A stretch of 64,000 bases of DNA from Henriciella pelagia (GTDB lineage Bacteria; Pseudomonadota; Alphaproteobacteria; Caulobacterales; Hyphomonadaceae), in assembly GCF_002088945.1 (NCBI RefSeq), contig NZ_NCSU01000011.1, positions 434,001 to 498,000 of the forward strand, given 5' to 3'. Numbering within the stretch: the first letter of the stretch is position 1; each line of letters opens with the position of its first letter. The notes under the pieces are model-generated. The model searched no databases and had not been told where the DNA came from. It worked only from the letters and a program-made list of their open reading frames with translations. Shown here one piece after another: positions 1-8,456 of this stretch. The position numbers and the translations under genes are program-made.

Positions 1-659
1 ACAATTATGACCGTGTGAAATCCATCGCGAATGAGCATCCAGATATCTGGAACACGGTCGGTGTGCACCCGCATCACGCCAAGGATTTCACTGACCTCAC
101 CAGCGACTTGCTGGTGGCCGCAGCCAACGATGAAAAGACCGTTGCCATAGGCGAAACAGGCCTCGACTTTCATTATGGCTATTCGAACGAAGCCGATCAG
201 GTCGCAAATTTCCGGCGGCACATATCTGCGGCTCGTGACACTGGGCTGCCGCTAGTGGTCCACACCCGCGAAGCGGATGAACTGACCGCCGATATTCTCG
301 AGGACGAGTATGCGCGCGGCGCCTTCGGCATCTTGCTGCATTGCTATACGGGCGGTCAGGACCTGGCAGACAGAGGGCTTGCGCTTGGAGCTTACGTTTC
401 AGTTTCAGGCATCCTGTCATTCAAGAGCGCCAGGGATGTCAGGAGCGTCATCGAGACGGTGCCGCTCGACAGGATCATTCTCGAGACGGATTGCCCATAT
501 CTCGCACCGGTGCCGTACAGGGGCCGCCGGAATGAACCGTCATATCTGCCATATGTTGCCGACGCGCTTGCCAGTCTGACAGGCCGTGAACGAGCAGAAA
601 TAACATCAATTTGCGAGGCCAATGCGCTAAATTTGTTCAAAAAACTAACCGCTTCATGA
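1..659 (+). CDS. TatD family metal-dependent hydrolase, 5' end outside window
   Basis: Cytoplasmic TIM-barrel metallohydrolase of the TatD family (DNase/exonuclease-like; exact substrate not fixed by sequence). The frame is open from the window edge (codons from position 3), so the GTG at 15 is an internal valine and the true start, with the N-terminal HxH metal site, lies upstream. Visible family signatures are VGVHPHHA, GETGLDFH, VHTREADE, LLHCYTGG and the C-terminal ETDCPYLAP followed by RGRRNEPSYL, which supply the remaining His, Glu and Asp ligands. Its stop overlaps the start of the next hydrolase (ATGA at 656-659), implying translational coupling. In alphaproteobacteria this pair usually follows metG/holB, which would lie left of the window. 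Confidence 0.93.
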   Translation, partial: NYDRVKSIANEHPDIWNTVGVHPHHAKDFTDLTSDLLVAAANDEKTVAIGETGLDFHYGYSNEADQVANFRRHISAARDTGLPLVVHTREADELTADILEDEYARGAFGILLHCYTGGQDLADRGLALGAYVSVSGILSFKSARDVRSVIETVPLDRIILETDCPYLAPVPYRGRRNEPSYLPYVADALASLTGRERAEITSICEANALNLFKKLTAS

Positions 660-1468
660 CCACAACTGCGCGCTTCACCTTTCTTGGAACAGGGTCTTCA
701 GGCGGCGTGCCGCGCGTCGGGAATGACTGGGGCGACTGCGATCCCAATGAGCCCAAAAACCGGCGCCGGCGATGCGGAGCCCTTATTGATCTTGGTGATC
801 CAATAAATCCTGAATCCTGCACACGCGTCTTGATTGACTCACCGCCAGACCTGCGTGAACAGCTTCTCGAGGCGGACGTCTCACACCTTGATGGTCTGGT
901 CTACACACATGACCACGCCGACCAAAGCCATGGTATCGACGATGTAAGGGCGCTTGCGATGCGGATGCGAAGGCAAGTGCCGACCTTCCTAGACGCACCA
1001 ACCGCACAGACCCTGACCACGCGGTTCGAATACTGCTTCACAGGGAAGGGGGGCTATCCACCCATCCTCGATCTACAACCGCTCATCCAAATCGGCCGTC
1101 CGTTTTCAGTCGATGGTCCAGGCGGGCCCCTGGAGCTTGAACCGATCAAGCAGTTTCATGGCCGGATAATAAGCCTTGGCTTCAGGATCGGGTCGCTTGC
1201 CTATTGTAATGATCTTCATGACTTCCCTGAAGAGAGCCTGGAAAGGCTGAAGGGAACAGAGGTCCTTGTGCTTGACGCTTTGCGCTACACGCCGCACCCA
1301 AGCCATGCGCACCTGGAACGTGCTCTTGGCTGGATTGAAGAGATAAGGCCAGAACGGGCATACCTGACGAATCTTCATATCGACATGGATTACAGGACAT
1401 TGTGCGAGGAACTGCCGCCGCATGTGCGGCCTGCCCATGATGGCTTATGCATTGAATTTGCGCACTAA
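656..1468 (+). CDS. MBL-fold metallo-hydrolase (PhnP-like, COG1235)
   Basis: A 270-residue metallo-beta-lactamase-fold hydrolase resembling PhnP and related phosphodiesterases. The start is the ATG at 656, which overlaps the tatD-family stop as ATGA; the frame is open further upstream but lacks a ribosome site. The N-terminal FLGTGSSGGVPR and the metal motif THDHADQSHGIDD (H85, H87, D89) are clear. The usual HxHxDH ends in Gln here, a form I recall from this alphaproteobacterial subfamily. A CxxD-rich segment near residues 28-40 may bind an additional metal. The substrate is unknown; the adjacent TatD-family gene suggests a shared nucleic-acid or nucleotide role, which is inference. Confidence 0.88.
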   Translation: MTTTARFTFLGTGSSGGVPRVGNDWGDCDPNEPKNRRRRCGALIDLGDPINPESCTRVLIDSPPDLREQLLEADVSHLDGLVYTHDHADQSHGIDDVRALAMRMRRQVPTFLDAPTAQTLTTRFEYCFTGKGGYPPILDLQPLIQIGRPFSVDGPGGPLELEPIKQFHGRIISLGFRIGSLAYCNDLHDFPEESLERLKGTEVLVLDALRYTPHPSHAHLERALGWIEEIRPERAYLTNLHIDMDYRTLCEELPPHVRPAHDGLCIEFAH

Positions 1469-1486
1469 AGAGAATTCCGTATTTCT

Positions 1487-1502
1487 CATAATATAGATTA
1501 TG
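1487..1502. repeat. AT-rich inverted repeat in the gap before mazG
   Basis: Perfect 6-bp arms CATAAT/ATTATG separated by ATAG, 19 bases after the stop of the MBL hydrolase. It sits in a 222-base stretch (1469-1690) that holds no convincing gene, so it could be an operator or part of the mazG promoter region. There is no further support. Confidence 0.3.
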
Positions 1503-1690
1503 CAATCCGTTTTTGGATCGAGATCAGCGGCAATCACATCGCGTCTGAGCACCGCATCGCCAGCCAACGGTCCGGTCCTTCTTCACGCACTTTCCAGCTC
1601 AATGCACCCGGCGCAGTTGGCCGACACTGAATCAGTCATTAACGTTTTCATTGCTCCCACCCCTATCGCGACTGGAAGGATTGCTCTGCC

Positions 1691-2488
1691 ATGTCCCCTC
1701 CTCCCCCATCATCCGAATTTGACCGCTTGCGCGGCATTATGGCGAAACTTCGGGATCCGGAAACGGGCTGCCCATGGGATGTTGAGCAGTCTTTTTCATC
1801 CATTTCCCCTTATACGATCGAAGAGGCCTATGAAGTCGCCGACGCCATTGAGCGCGAAGATTACGAGGACCTGCGAGACGAGCTGGGAGATCTGCTGCTC
1901 CAGGTGGTCTTTCACAGCCAGATGGCTTCAGAGGCCGGCCTCTTCACGGTCGACGATGTCGCCCGCGCCATTAATGACAAGATGGTGCGACGCCATCCTC
2001 ATGTTTTCAGGAATGGTGACGATCGCACGGCAGAGGAGCAAACGCGAGCCTGGGAAGACATAAAGGCGAGCGAACGCTCAATCAAAGACGAGGACAGCTC
2101 GGCCCTTGCAGGCGTTGCCAAGGCGCTTCCGGCCCTGATGCGTGCTGAAAAACTCCAGAAGCGCGCGGCGCGTACCGGCTTTGACTGGACCAATCCGGAA
2201 GACATTCTCGAGAAGCTCGCCGAGGAGACAGATGAGGTCCAAGACGCAATTGAGAATGGCAATCTGGCTGAGATTGAAGATGAGATCGGCGATCTGCTAT
2301 TCGTCACCGCCAATCTCGCCCGCCGCTTCAAGCTCGACCCAGAAATCGCTTTGCGGAAAGCTAATGACAAGTTCGAGCGACGGTTTCGTGCCATGGAGGC
2401 GCTGGCCGCAACAGAAAATAAAGAGTTCTCTTCTCTCGGCCTATCCGAACAGGATGCGCTATGGACCCGCGTCAAGATGAAGGAATAG
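1691..2488 (+). CDS. mazG: Nucleoside triphosphate pyrophosphohydrolase MazG
   Basis: Hydrolyses (d)NTPs to the monophosphate and pyrophosphate, cleaning the nucleotide pool. The protein is 265 residues, essentially the E. coli length, and carries the two tandem MazG domains. The first contains GCPWDVEQSF, EEAYEVADAI and DELGDLLLQVVFHSQ; the second contains EETDEVQDAI and DEIGDLLFVTANLAR. The EExxE...ExxD magnesium motifs are intact in both halves. The start is ATG 1691, preceded by a GGAAGG Shine-Dalgarno. The gene stands alone, convergent with the AsmA-like gene, whose stop is 29 bases away. Confidence 0.95.
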   Translation: MSPPPPSSEFDRLRGIMAKLRDPETGCPWDVEQSFSSISPYTIEEAYEVADAIEREDYEDLRDELGDLLLQVVFHSQMASEAGLFTVDDVARAINDKMVRRHPHVFRNGDDRTAEEQTRAWEDIKASERSIKDEDSSALAGVAKALPALMRAEKLQKRAARTGFDWTNPEDILEKLAEETDEVQDAIENGNLAEIEDEIGDLLFVTANLARRFKLDPEIALRKANDKFERRFRAMEALAATENKEFSSLGLSEQDALWTRVKMKE

Positions 2489-2516
2489 CCTGATCATGCT
2501 TTCCCGGCTTACAGGC

Positions 2517-5500
2517 TCACGGGTTTGAGCCTGGCGCGGAGGGTATGAATTCAGCATCCGGCATGGGCGGGGCCGGTGGGGTCAGGTTCGGATCGGTCGG
2601 CAGACTGTCGGGAATGGACGTGTCGGCAGGATTCTCGAAAATCCGGCGCAGGATACCGGGCGTCACCGCTGACAACGGATTGATGGCCACCTGAGCCTTG
2701 TCGAGTGAACCACGCACTGAATACGTCAACGAGAAGATGCCTTCCCCGTCACGGCCGACAAACAGGTCGCCAATGATCGGCACGCCCCCTAGCATCGAAT
2801 TCACGCCGAAGCTGGGCACCAACACGCCGCTGATCCGGATGTCATTTGTCGACTGCTCGAACCATCCATTCATGGTGAGCCCCAGTGCCGGCCCGTTCGC
2901 CCTCGCACCCTCCACAATGAACCGGTCCCCCGCGATCGTGACCGGCACATCAATATTGGTAAAAAGCACCCCTTCCCCGCTCAGCGTGTCCGCGAGGCCG
3001 CGCAGCGATGCCAGCGACAGCACCTGGGTGAGGAATGGAGCCTCCTGCATGCGCACATTGCTGAGCGCAATCTTCAGACGCGCCGGCTCGTTTCCTCGGG
3101 ACAAGGTTCCTGACAGTTTCAGCGACCCGCCGGAGAGGAAGTCCTGACCGAGCATGCCGCGCATGAAGAAACCGGCATCATCGCTATCGAGCCGCACTGC
3201 GGCGGCTTTCTCTGCGGTGGGGCCCGAATAAACCGCCTGTATCGTGCCAGTCCCACCGCCGATCCTGCCGCTCGCGGACACCTCACGCACGCCGGTCCGG
3301 TTGCTCACGAAATCCAGATTGGCGCCATTGAGATCGAGGCCCTTACGCAAGCGGAGCGTCTCAAGATTTGCCGTTAGCTTGAGAGGAAATGAGAAACTTC
3401 CCGCCTGGCCGCCGCTGCCAAAATCTCCGAAGAAAGCACTCGCGTCCAGAAAAGCCCCTTCAAGTGTACTCTCAAATGAATCGTCCGCGGCTCGCATGAT
3501 GTTACCGCTGACATCAAGAAAATCCTTGAGATAGGCGCGACGCACATCGAGCGCCTGGAGTTGCCCCCCGTCCGAAAGCCTGATGTCCCCATCAAACTTT
3601 GCCTGGTCGCTATTGAACATGAAGGTCGAGGCGGAGCTTTCGCGCTGACTGTCATAGGACAAGGTTGCCTGCGCCGGTTCTCCGGCCGGCTTGATCCATC
3701 CTACTTCGGACACATCAATGCGGCTTTGCTGCAATTCAAACCCGATCTCGACGCTGTCGACACCTTCCGCCGAAACAAGTGCCTGCAGTTCAACCGGAAT
3801 ATCCCCGCTTACATAGGCTCGCCCGATAAAGCCGAACCGGTTCAGGAAATCGGGAGATACGAACGCGCTCGCCGACAAATTGGCCGGCAGGCCATCATCG
3901 CTGAAATTATCCCGCCATGTGAACTGTACTGGAGCCGGCCCAACATCGCCAAACCCCGTCAGGATCAGGATATTGTCGGAAAATTGCAGCTCGACTTCAC
4001 CGTCTGCAAGATCGAGCCCGGGAAGCACAGCGGTAAGCCCCGCATTCCGAATGACCCCGGTAACATCGATATCTATTTCTTCGATCGGCACATCATCAAG
4101 GGCTGGACGGAACATCTCGAACGTCATCTCGGCATCGCCGGACACGCGTTCCGGGTCAAAGCCGGATCTGGCCTCTATCTGCAGTCTCGATTCAGAGAGG
4201 TGGCGCATTCCGTCGACGGCGGGCCCGTGCCCCCTTGCAAACACTCGGAACAGCTCACCCTTTGGATTGAACTTGGAAAACTGGACAGCGCCTTCGGTCA
4301 GCTGCCAGCCGCCATATTCACCACTCGTGAGCTGAACGGAAAACCCGTTGCCTGTCAGCTTGCCAGAACCGACGCCTTCGGTAACTGGTGGCAGGTCGTC
4401 CAGGAACTTCACCTGCGCGCCTTCCACAAAGAAGCTGACTTCAAGGTCTTCATCTCGCAGGAAGCCTTCTTCAAAGCTGTCGGGCTTTAGATTGAGCCTT
4501 ACATCCGCAGCCGTTGCTCTGCCTTGGCTAATGTTCCTGACAGCGAAGCGTCGCGCACCCGCTCCCAGTGTTTCTGGCCAGAAGTCCAGCACTTGCTGGA
4601 CGGTCAACTCGCCGTCAATTTCGGCTGTTACATCCAGAAAGGCCGGAAATTTGCCTGGGACAGCCCCCTCGTCTGGCCGACGCGCATTCAGCTCACCGCT
4701 GAATTTCGTACCCGACGTCGTAAATGAGAATGAGTCCAGTGTGAGCCTCGAGTAATCAGCATTGAAAGAGCCATCCAGAGCGATATCGCTGAACGACCAG
4801 GCCGTTGGGAAATAAGGCATCAGGTCCAGCGACACATCGTTCGAAACAAGGTCAAACTCTGTTGGTACACCGCTGGAAATAGCGTTCTCGATCAGACCCG
4901 ATACCGTTGCCGACAGACGCGGCGACACAAGGGAAGCTGAATTTACCTGAAGCTCGTCAGCGGCCGGGTCATAGGCAACGTCAAAATCCAGCTCATTCAC
5001 TGAAAACGTATCCGAGCCGAGCTTCAGATTGCCGTCTTTTGCTTCTGCCTGGAGCCCAAATTGCGTGAAACCTTGTCCCGGTTCGAATACGAAGACGAAA
5101 ACGATGTCAGCCGGAAAGCCCGACACTCTGCCTTCGGGCGCTCCGAGGCGCGCGGCAAGCTCGCCGAGACTCCAGTCGACAATACCCACATCAAGGCCTA
5201 GTCGGTCATAGGCTGCGGGGATCCGCATCACAGCGTCAAGGTCACCTGGCAGGCCAATTCCGCTGCCGCTTCCCTTCAGGCTGATCTGCAGGCCACCATC
5301 ATTGCGGACCATCGCCCCGGATGCTTGCGCCATGGTTCCGAAAGCGGTTCCATCCATCTGGACGAACCGCAATTCGAAGTCCTGAAAGGATGCCTGTTCG
5401 AGCGAGCCTGTCTGCCGTGTCACTTTCAGCCCCCCCAGTATGTCGCCAAGCACGCGGTCGCTGAGGGCGAGCCATTGCTCGGGCGTTTCAGGCAAACCAC

Positions 5501-5939
5501 GGGCTTCAAACTCTGGCAATGGCTCACCGGCAAAAGTCCACTGGGTCGGCGACACCTGCTGGACCTCTGCCCATCCACCTTCGAGTTCGGTCTGTAAAAT
5601 CTCAGTCTTGCCGAATATGAGAGACCCGGCATCAAGCGTCAGGACGGCACGCTCAGCCTGCCCGGCCGTCTCTCCGCTTTCGTCCGCAAGCTTCAGATTG
5701 TCCGCTGCAACGATCATCTGGCGGTCCGATGGAGACCACTGCAAGGTGAGCCGCTCGATCGACACACCCCTACCGTCACGGGCTTCCTTGATGGCGCGCT
5801 CCACATCAGCCTTGAAGATGTTGAGTTCAACAGGACCGCTGGCCAGCATGAACGCCAGGATTACAACAGCGGCGACAGCCAGCAGCAGAATGCCGCCTAT
5901 CAATTCCAGCGTTACGACCGTGGCAGTTTGCCTGACCAA
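2517..5939 (-). CDS. AsmA/YhdP-like envelope protein (DUF3971)
   Basis: A 1140-residue protein with one N-terminal membrane segment (about residues 10-33) and a very long beta-rich periplasmic part. It ends in an AsmA-like C-terminal region (SGTLSRGNEPARLKIALSN, then GLTMNGWFEQSTNDIRISG). This is the YhdP/DUF3971 branch of the AsmA-TamB superfamily, known in E. coli as bridge-like carriers of phospholipid between inner and outer membrane; that role is extrapolated. The C terminus is a Pro-rich tail. The start appears to be TTG at 5939: the sequence GAGAGGAAAG lies six bases upstream and no in-frame ATG is nearby. The gene is divergent from bcp with 76 bases between them. Confidence 0.85.
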   Translation of the reverse strand: MVRQTATVVTLELIGGILLLAVAAVVILAFMLASGPVELNIFKADVERAIKEARDGRGVSIERLTLQWSPSDRQMIVAADNLKLADESGETAGQAERAVLTLDAGSLIFGKTEILQTELEGGWAEVQQVSPTQWTFAGEPLPEFEARGLPETPEQWLALSDRVLGDILGGLKVTRQTGSLEQASFQDFELRFVQMDGTAFGTMAQASGAMVRNDGGLQISLKGSGSGIGLPGDLDAVMRIPAAYDRLGLDVGIVDWSLGELAARLGAPEGRVSGFPADIVFVFVFEPGQGFTQFGLQAEAKDGNLKLGSDTFSVNELDFDVAYDPAADELQVNSASLVSPRLSATVSGLIENAISSGVPTEFDLVSNDVSLDLMPYFPTAWSFSDIALDGSFNADYSRLTLDSFSFTTSGTKFSGELNARRPDEGAVPGKFPAFLDVTAEIDGELTVQQVLDFWPETLGAGARRFAVRNISQGRATAADVRLNLKPDSFEEGFLRDEDLEVSFFVEGAQVKFLDDLPPVTEGVGSGKLTGNGFSVQLTSGEYGGWQLTEGAVQFSKFNPKGELFRVFARGHGPAVDGMRHLSESRLQIEARSGFDPERVSGDAEMTFEMFRPALDDVPIEEIDIDVTGVIRNAGLTAVLPGLDLADGEVELQFSDNILILTGFGDVGPAPVQFTWRDNFSDDGLPANLSASAFVSPDFLNRFGFIGRAYVSGDIPVELQALVSAEGVDSVEIGFELQQSRIDVSEVGWIKPAGEPAQATLSYDSQRESSASTFMFNSDQAKFDGDIRLSDGGQLQALDVRRAYLKDFLDVSGNIMRAADDSFESTLEGAFLDASAFFGDFGSGGQAGSFSFPLKLTANLETLRLRKGLDLNGANLDFVSNRTGVREVSASGRIGGGTGTIQAVYSGPTAEKAAAVRLDSDDAGFFMRGMLGQDFLSGGSLKLSGTLSRGNEPARLKIALSNVRMQEAPFLTQVLSLASLRGLADTLSGEGVLFTNIDVPVTIAGDRFIVEGARANGPALGLTMNGWFEQSTNDIRISGVLVPSFGVNSMLGGVPIIGDLFVGRDGEGIFSLTYSVRGSLDKAQVAINPLSAVTPGILRRIFENPADTSIPDSLPTDPNLTPPAPPMPDAEFIPSAPGSNP

Positions 5940-6015
5940 TTCAGACTTTCCTCTCGAAATTCAGTTCACTAATGCGATAGGACCTTATTGAAGCAGAAAT
6001 AGGACGAATCCAATC

Positions 6016-6471
6016 ATGACTGCAGCTCTCGCTGTGGGCGACAAGGCCCCTGAACTCGAGCTCGCCGCAACCGGTGGCTCCAACGTCAAGATACCCTCTG
6101 GCAAAGGCATGGTAGTCTTCTTCTATCCCAAGGACAGCACGCCCGGCTGCACAAATGAAGCAAAGGACTTTTCCGCCCTGAAAGCTGATTTTGCGGCGAA
6201 GGGTTACGATATCGTCGGTATATCGCGTGATTCCCTGGCCTCGCATGACAAATTCATTGCCAGGCAGGAGCTCACAATCCAGCTGGCGAGCGACGAGGAC
6301 GGACAGGCTTGTGAAGCCTTTGGAGTCTGGGTCGAAAAGAACATGTATGGCCGCAAATATATGGGCATAGAGCGCTCGACCTTTGTCATCTCGCCTGATG
6401 GCACGATTGAAGCGGTTTGGCGAAAGGTGAAAGTCAAGGAACATGCAAAAACAGTTCTGACCGCTCTTTAG
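6016..6471 (+). CDS. bcp: Thioredoxin-dependent peroxiredoxin, BCP/PrxQ type
   Basis: A 151-residue peroxiredoxin that reduces hydrogen peroxide and alkyl hydroperoxides in the cytoplasm using thioredoxin. The active site reads YPKDSTPGCTNEA with the peroxidatic Cys45 and Thr42. The resolving Cys five residues later found in E. coli BCP is absent (Lys50 at that site), so it probably works as a 1-Cys enzyme or uses another thiol. DEDGQACEAFGVW and GIERSTFVI are typical of the family. Monocistronic by appearance; 190 bases separate it from the M23 gene. Confidence 0.95.
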   Translation: MTAALAVGDKAPELELAATGGSNVKIPSGKGMVVFFYPKDSTPGCTNEAKDFSALKADFAAKGYDIVGISRDSLASHDKFIARQELTIQLASDEDGQACEAFGVWVEKNMYGRKYMGIERSTFVISPDGTIEAVWRKVKVKEHAKTVLTAL

Positions 6472-6661
6472 GCAACGCGCTTGTAGGGATTCAGCTTTTT
6501 CGAGCTTCTTAAGCGCAATTTTACCAAGCTGTGAAAAAAGTCGGAAGAAATGTGGCATCGAACCCTTTTCGCAGGTGGGCGAATTGAGTTACTAGTATTG
6601 CAGCTGGGGAGCGGTCGTAGCGACTACGACAGATTAGAGTACACGAAGGGCAGGCGCGTAG

Positions 6662-7879
6662 ATGAAAAAGAAGACGATGAAGGTTCGCGAACTTTTCAGT
6701 CGCCTCTTTCCCGAACGTCAGATCTATCACCGCAGCGGCGGTACCGTTCGCTATTTTACGATCTCTCCTTCCCAACAAGCCATTCTCGCTGCTGCTGTAG
6801 CCGCGGCCGTCGGCTGGTCCCTTTATGCCACTGCGAACCTCGTCTTCATGCCAAAACAGGGCGTCGTCGCCAGCGGCCAGTATGAAATCGACAAATATGA
6901 AAGATGGGTACAGGAACTCCGTGCCCGTGATGCCCTTTCGCGCTCCCAGCTGGTCGAACGCACCGAGGCGTTCCAGAATGCCACTGTCAATTTCGAGCGC
7001 CGCCACCAGACGCTCGAAACCCTGCTGAACACGCTGAAGAATGGCGGCGAACTTGAAGCCGCAGCGCTTCGCGGCAATGACGCTCCCCTTCTCGTCAATG
7101 CGTCCATCGACGAAGCTGATCGCCGCCAGTCGCGCCCCTCTTCCAGCTATGAGGAAACCGATGCGACAAATGTCGGCCTCCGCGGCCAGATTGGTGAAAT
7201 CCAGCGCGAACAACAGGCCTTCCTCGATGAAGTCGAAGAGATTGCTGTTGAGCGCGCCGAGGAAGCGCGCGGCGTCCTTCGGCTGACCGCTGTTGGCAGC
7301 AACCGTATTGGAAACAACCAGGAAATGGGCGGGCCCATTGTCGAGTTTGCCAGCCTTGCCAAAGGCGAATTCGACACCCCTGAGGAAGCGGCATTTGCAG
7401 AGCGTGTCGCCCAGGTTGCCGCTCGTATGGAAGAAGCTCGCTATTACGAAGAAGTCGTATCCAATCTCCCGCTTGCAGATCCGGTCGGCGTCAACTGGCG
7501 TTTGACCTCAAATTACGGACTGCGCGTCGATCCGTTCAACAAGCGTCCCGGCTGGCACAATGGTGTCGATATCGGCGCCTATTGGAACGCACCCATCACA
7601 GCGACCGGCCCAGGCAAGGTCAGCTTCGCAGGCACACGCTCCGGTTACGGGCGCCTCGTCGAAGTCGATCATGGCCACGGATTCAAGTCGCGTTACGCTC
7701 ACCTTAAACGCATCAATGTGAAAAAGGGTGACACGATTGCAATTGGCGATGTCGTAGGCGCCATGGGGTCGACAGGCCGAAGCACTGGGCCACACCTTCA
7801 TTATGAGGTATGGTTCAATGATAAACCCTACGATCCAGTAGAATTTCTGAAGGCGGGTAAACATGTTCACGAAAACTAA
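6662..7879 (+). CDS. M23 family (LytM) peptidoglycan endopeptidase, membrane-anchored
   Basis: A 405-residue zinc metallopeptidase expected to cleave peptide cross-links in peptidoglycan. It has a basic cytoplasmic start, one membrane helix near residues 38-60, a long Glu/Arg-rich coiled-coil stretch (about 75-250) and a C-terminal M23 domain. The domain carries the zinc residues in WHNGVDIG (about 297) and HLHYEVW (about 378), so it looks catalytically competent. Its last 17 bases overlap the bactofilin gene, implying co-translation. Bactofilin/M23 pairs (BacA-LmdC in Hyphomonas) act together in morphogenesis, and the same function is likely here. A start at ATG 6677 is an alternative. Confidence 0.92.
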   Translation: MKKKTMKVRELFSRLFPERQIYHRSGGTVRYFTISPSQQAILAAAVAAAVGWSLYATANLVFMPKQGVVASGQYEIDKYERWVQELRARDALSRSQLVERTEAFQNATVNFERRHQTLETLLNTLKNGGELEAAALRGNDAPLLVNASIDEADRRQSRPSSSYEETDATNVGLRGQIGEIQREQQAFLDEVEEIAVERAEEARGVLRLTAVGSNRIGNNQEMGGPIVEFASLAKGEFDTPEEAAFAERVAQVAARMEEARYYEEVVSNLPLADPVGVNWRLTSNYGLRVDPFNKRPGWHNGVDIGAYWNAPITATGPGKVSFAGTRSGYGRLVEVDHGHGFKSRYAHLKRINVKKGDTIAIGDVVGAMGSTGRSTGPHLHYEVWFNDKPYDPVEFLKAGKHVHEN

Positions 7880-8399
7880 CAAAGACAGCGACACTCCCAC
7901 TCCCAGCGTTAATCCAGCGCAGGATGCAATCCGGGGAGCTGCGTCCAAACCTACGGCTCGATCGGCTGCGTCGATCATCTGTGGTGACATGGAGATCAAC
8001 GGATCGATCACATCTGAAGGTGCTCTCCAGATCGACGGTGTCGTCGATGGTGACGTGAATGCCGCCGACATTACGATCGGCGCAAGTGGCCGTGTTGTAG
8101 GCGAAGTTCGCGCCGAAGCAGTAAAGGTCAAAGGCGAAGTACGCGGCTCAATCCGCGCCCGCAAGGTTGAGCTTGAGACCGGAGCAAAGGTCCATGGCGA
8201 CATCATACACTCGTCGCTCAGCATTCAGCCAAACGCAATGTTCGAAGGCCAAGTCAAGCATGACCAGGACCCGCTGCAAAGCTCTGCTCCAAAGGCTGCC
8301 AATTCCGACAAATCGTCAACGAGTGCTTCTTCCTCGAGCAGCTCATCATCATCGACCGTTCGCCCATTTGGCGGATCGTCATCCACGGCTGTTTCCTAA
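7863..8399 (+). CDS. Bactofilin cytoskeletal protein
   Basis: A 178-residue polymer-forming protein. The central bactofilin (DUF583) beta-helix spans about residues 38-132, seen as repeating strand-turn units such as GALQIDGVVDGDVNA, ADITIGASGRVVGEV and AVKVKGEVRGSI. The N terminus is a flexible Thr/Ser/Pro segment. The C terminus is a low-complexity Ser run followed by a VRPFGG motif. Bactofilins form nucleotide-independent membrane-associated filaments that localise cell-wall enzymes. The gene overlaps its M23 partner by 17 bases and is followed by a strong terminator, so the two probably form a closed two-gene operon. Confidence 0.95.
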   Translation: MFTKTNKDSDTPTPSVNPAQDAIRGAASKPTARSAASIICGDMEINGSITSEGALQIDGVVDGDVNAADITIGASGRVVGEVRAEAVKVKGEVRGSIRARKVELETGAKVHGDIIHSSLSIQPNAMFEGQVKHDQDPLQSSAPKAANSDKSSTSASSSSSSSSSTVRPFGGSSSTAVS

Positions 8400-8422
8400 G
8401 CGGACAGATGGAAGATTTCAGG

Positions 8423-8456
8423 AACGCCCTTCGCAGTTTGCGGAGGGCGTTTTTTA
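8423..8456 (+). terminator. Rho-independent terminator after bactofilin
   Basis: Arms AACGCCCT and AGGGCGTT continue through a T-G pair into CGCA/TGCG around a GTT loop (a stem of about 13 bp), followed directly by TTTTTT. It lies between the bactofilin stop and the convergent prfB stop. Confidence 0.85.

Noticed and set aside
1500-2063. A 187-residue plus-strand open frame running into mazG
   Set aside because: It overlaps mazG out of frame, has no ribosome site and no family motif.
3561-4490. A 309-residue plus-strand open frame inside the AsmA-like gene
   Set aside because: Antisense shadow with no recognisable domain or ribosome site.
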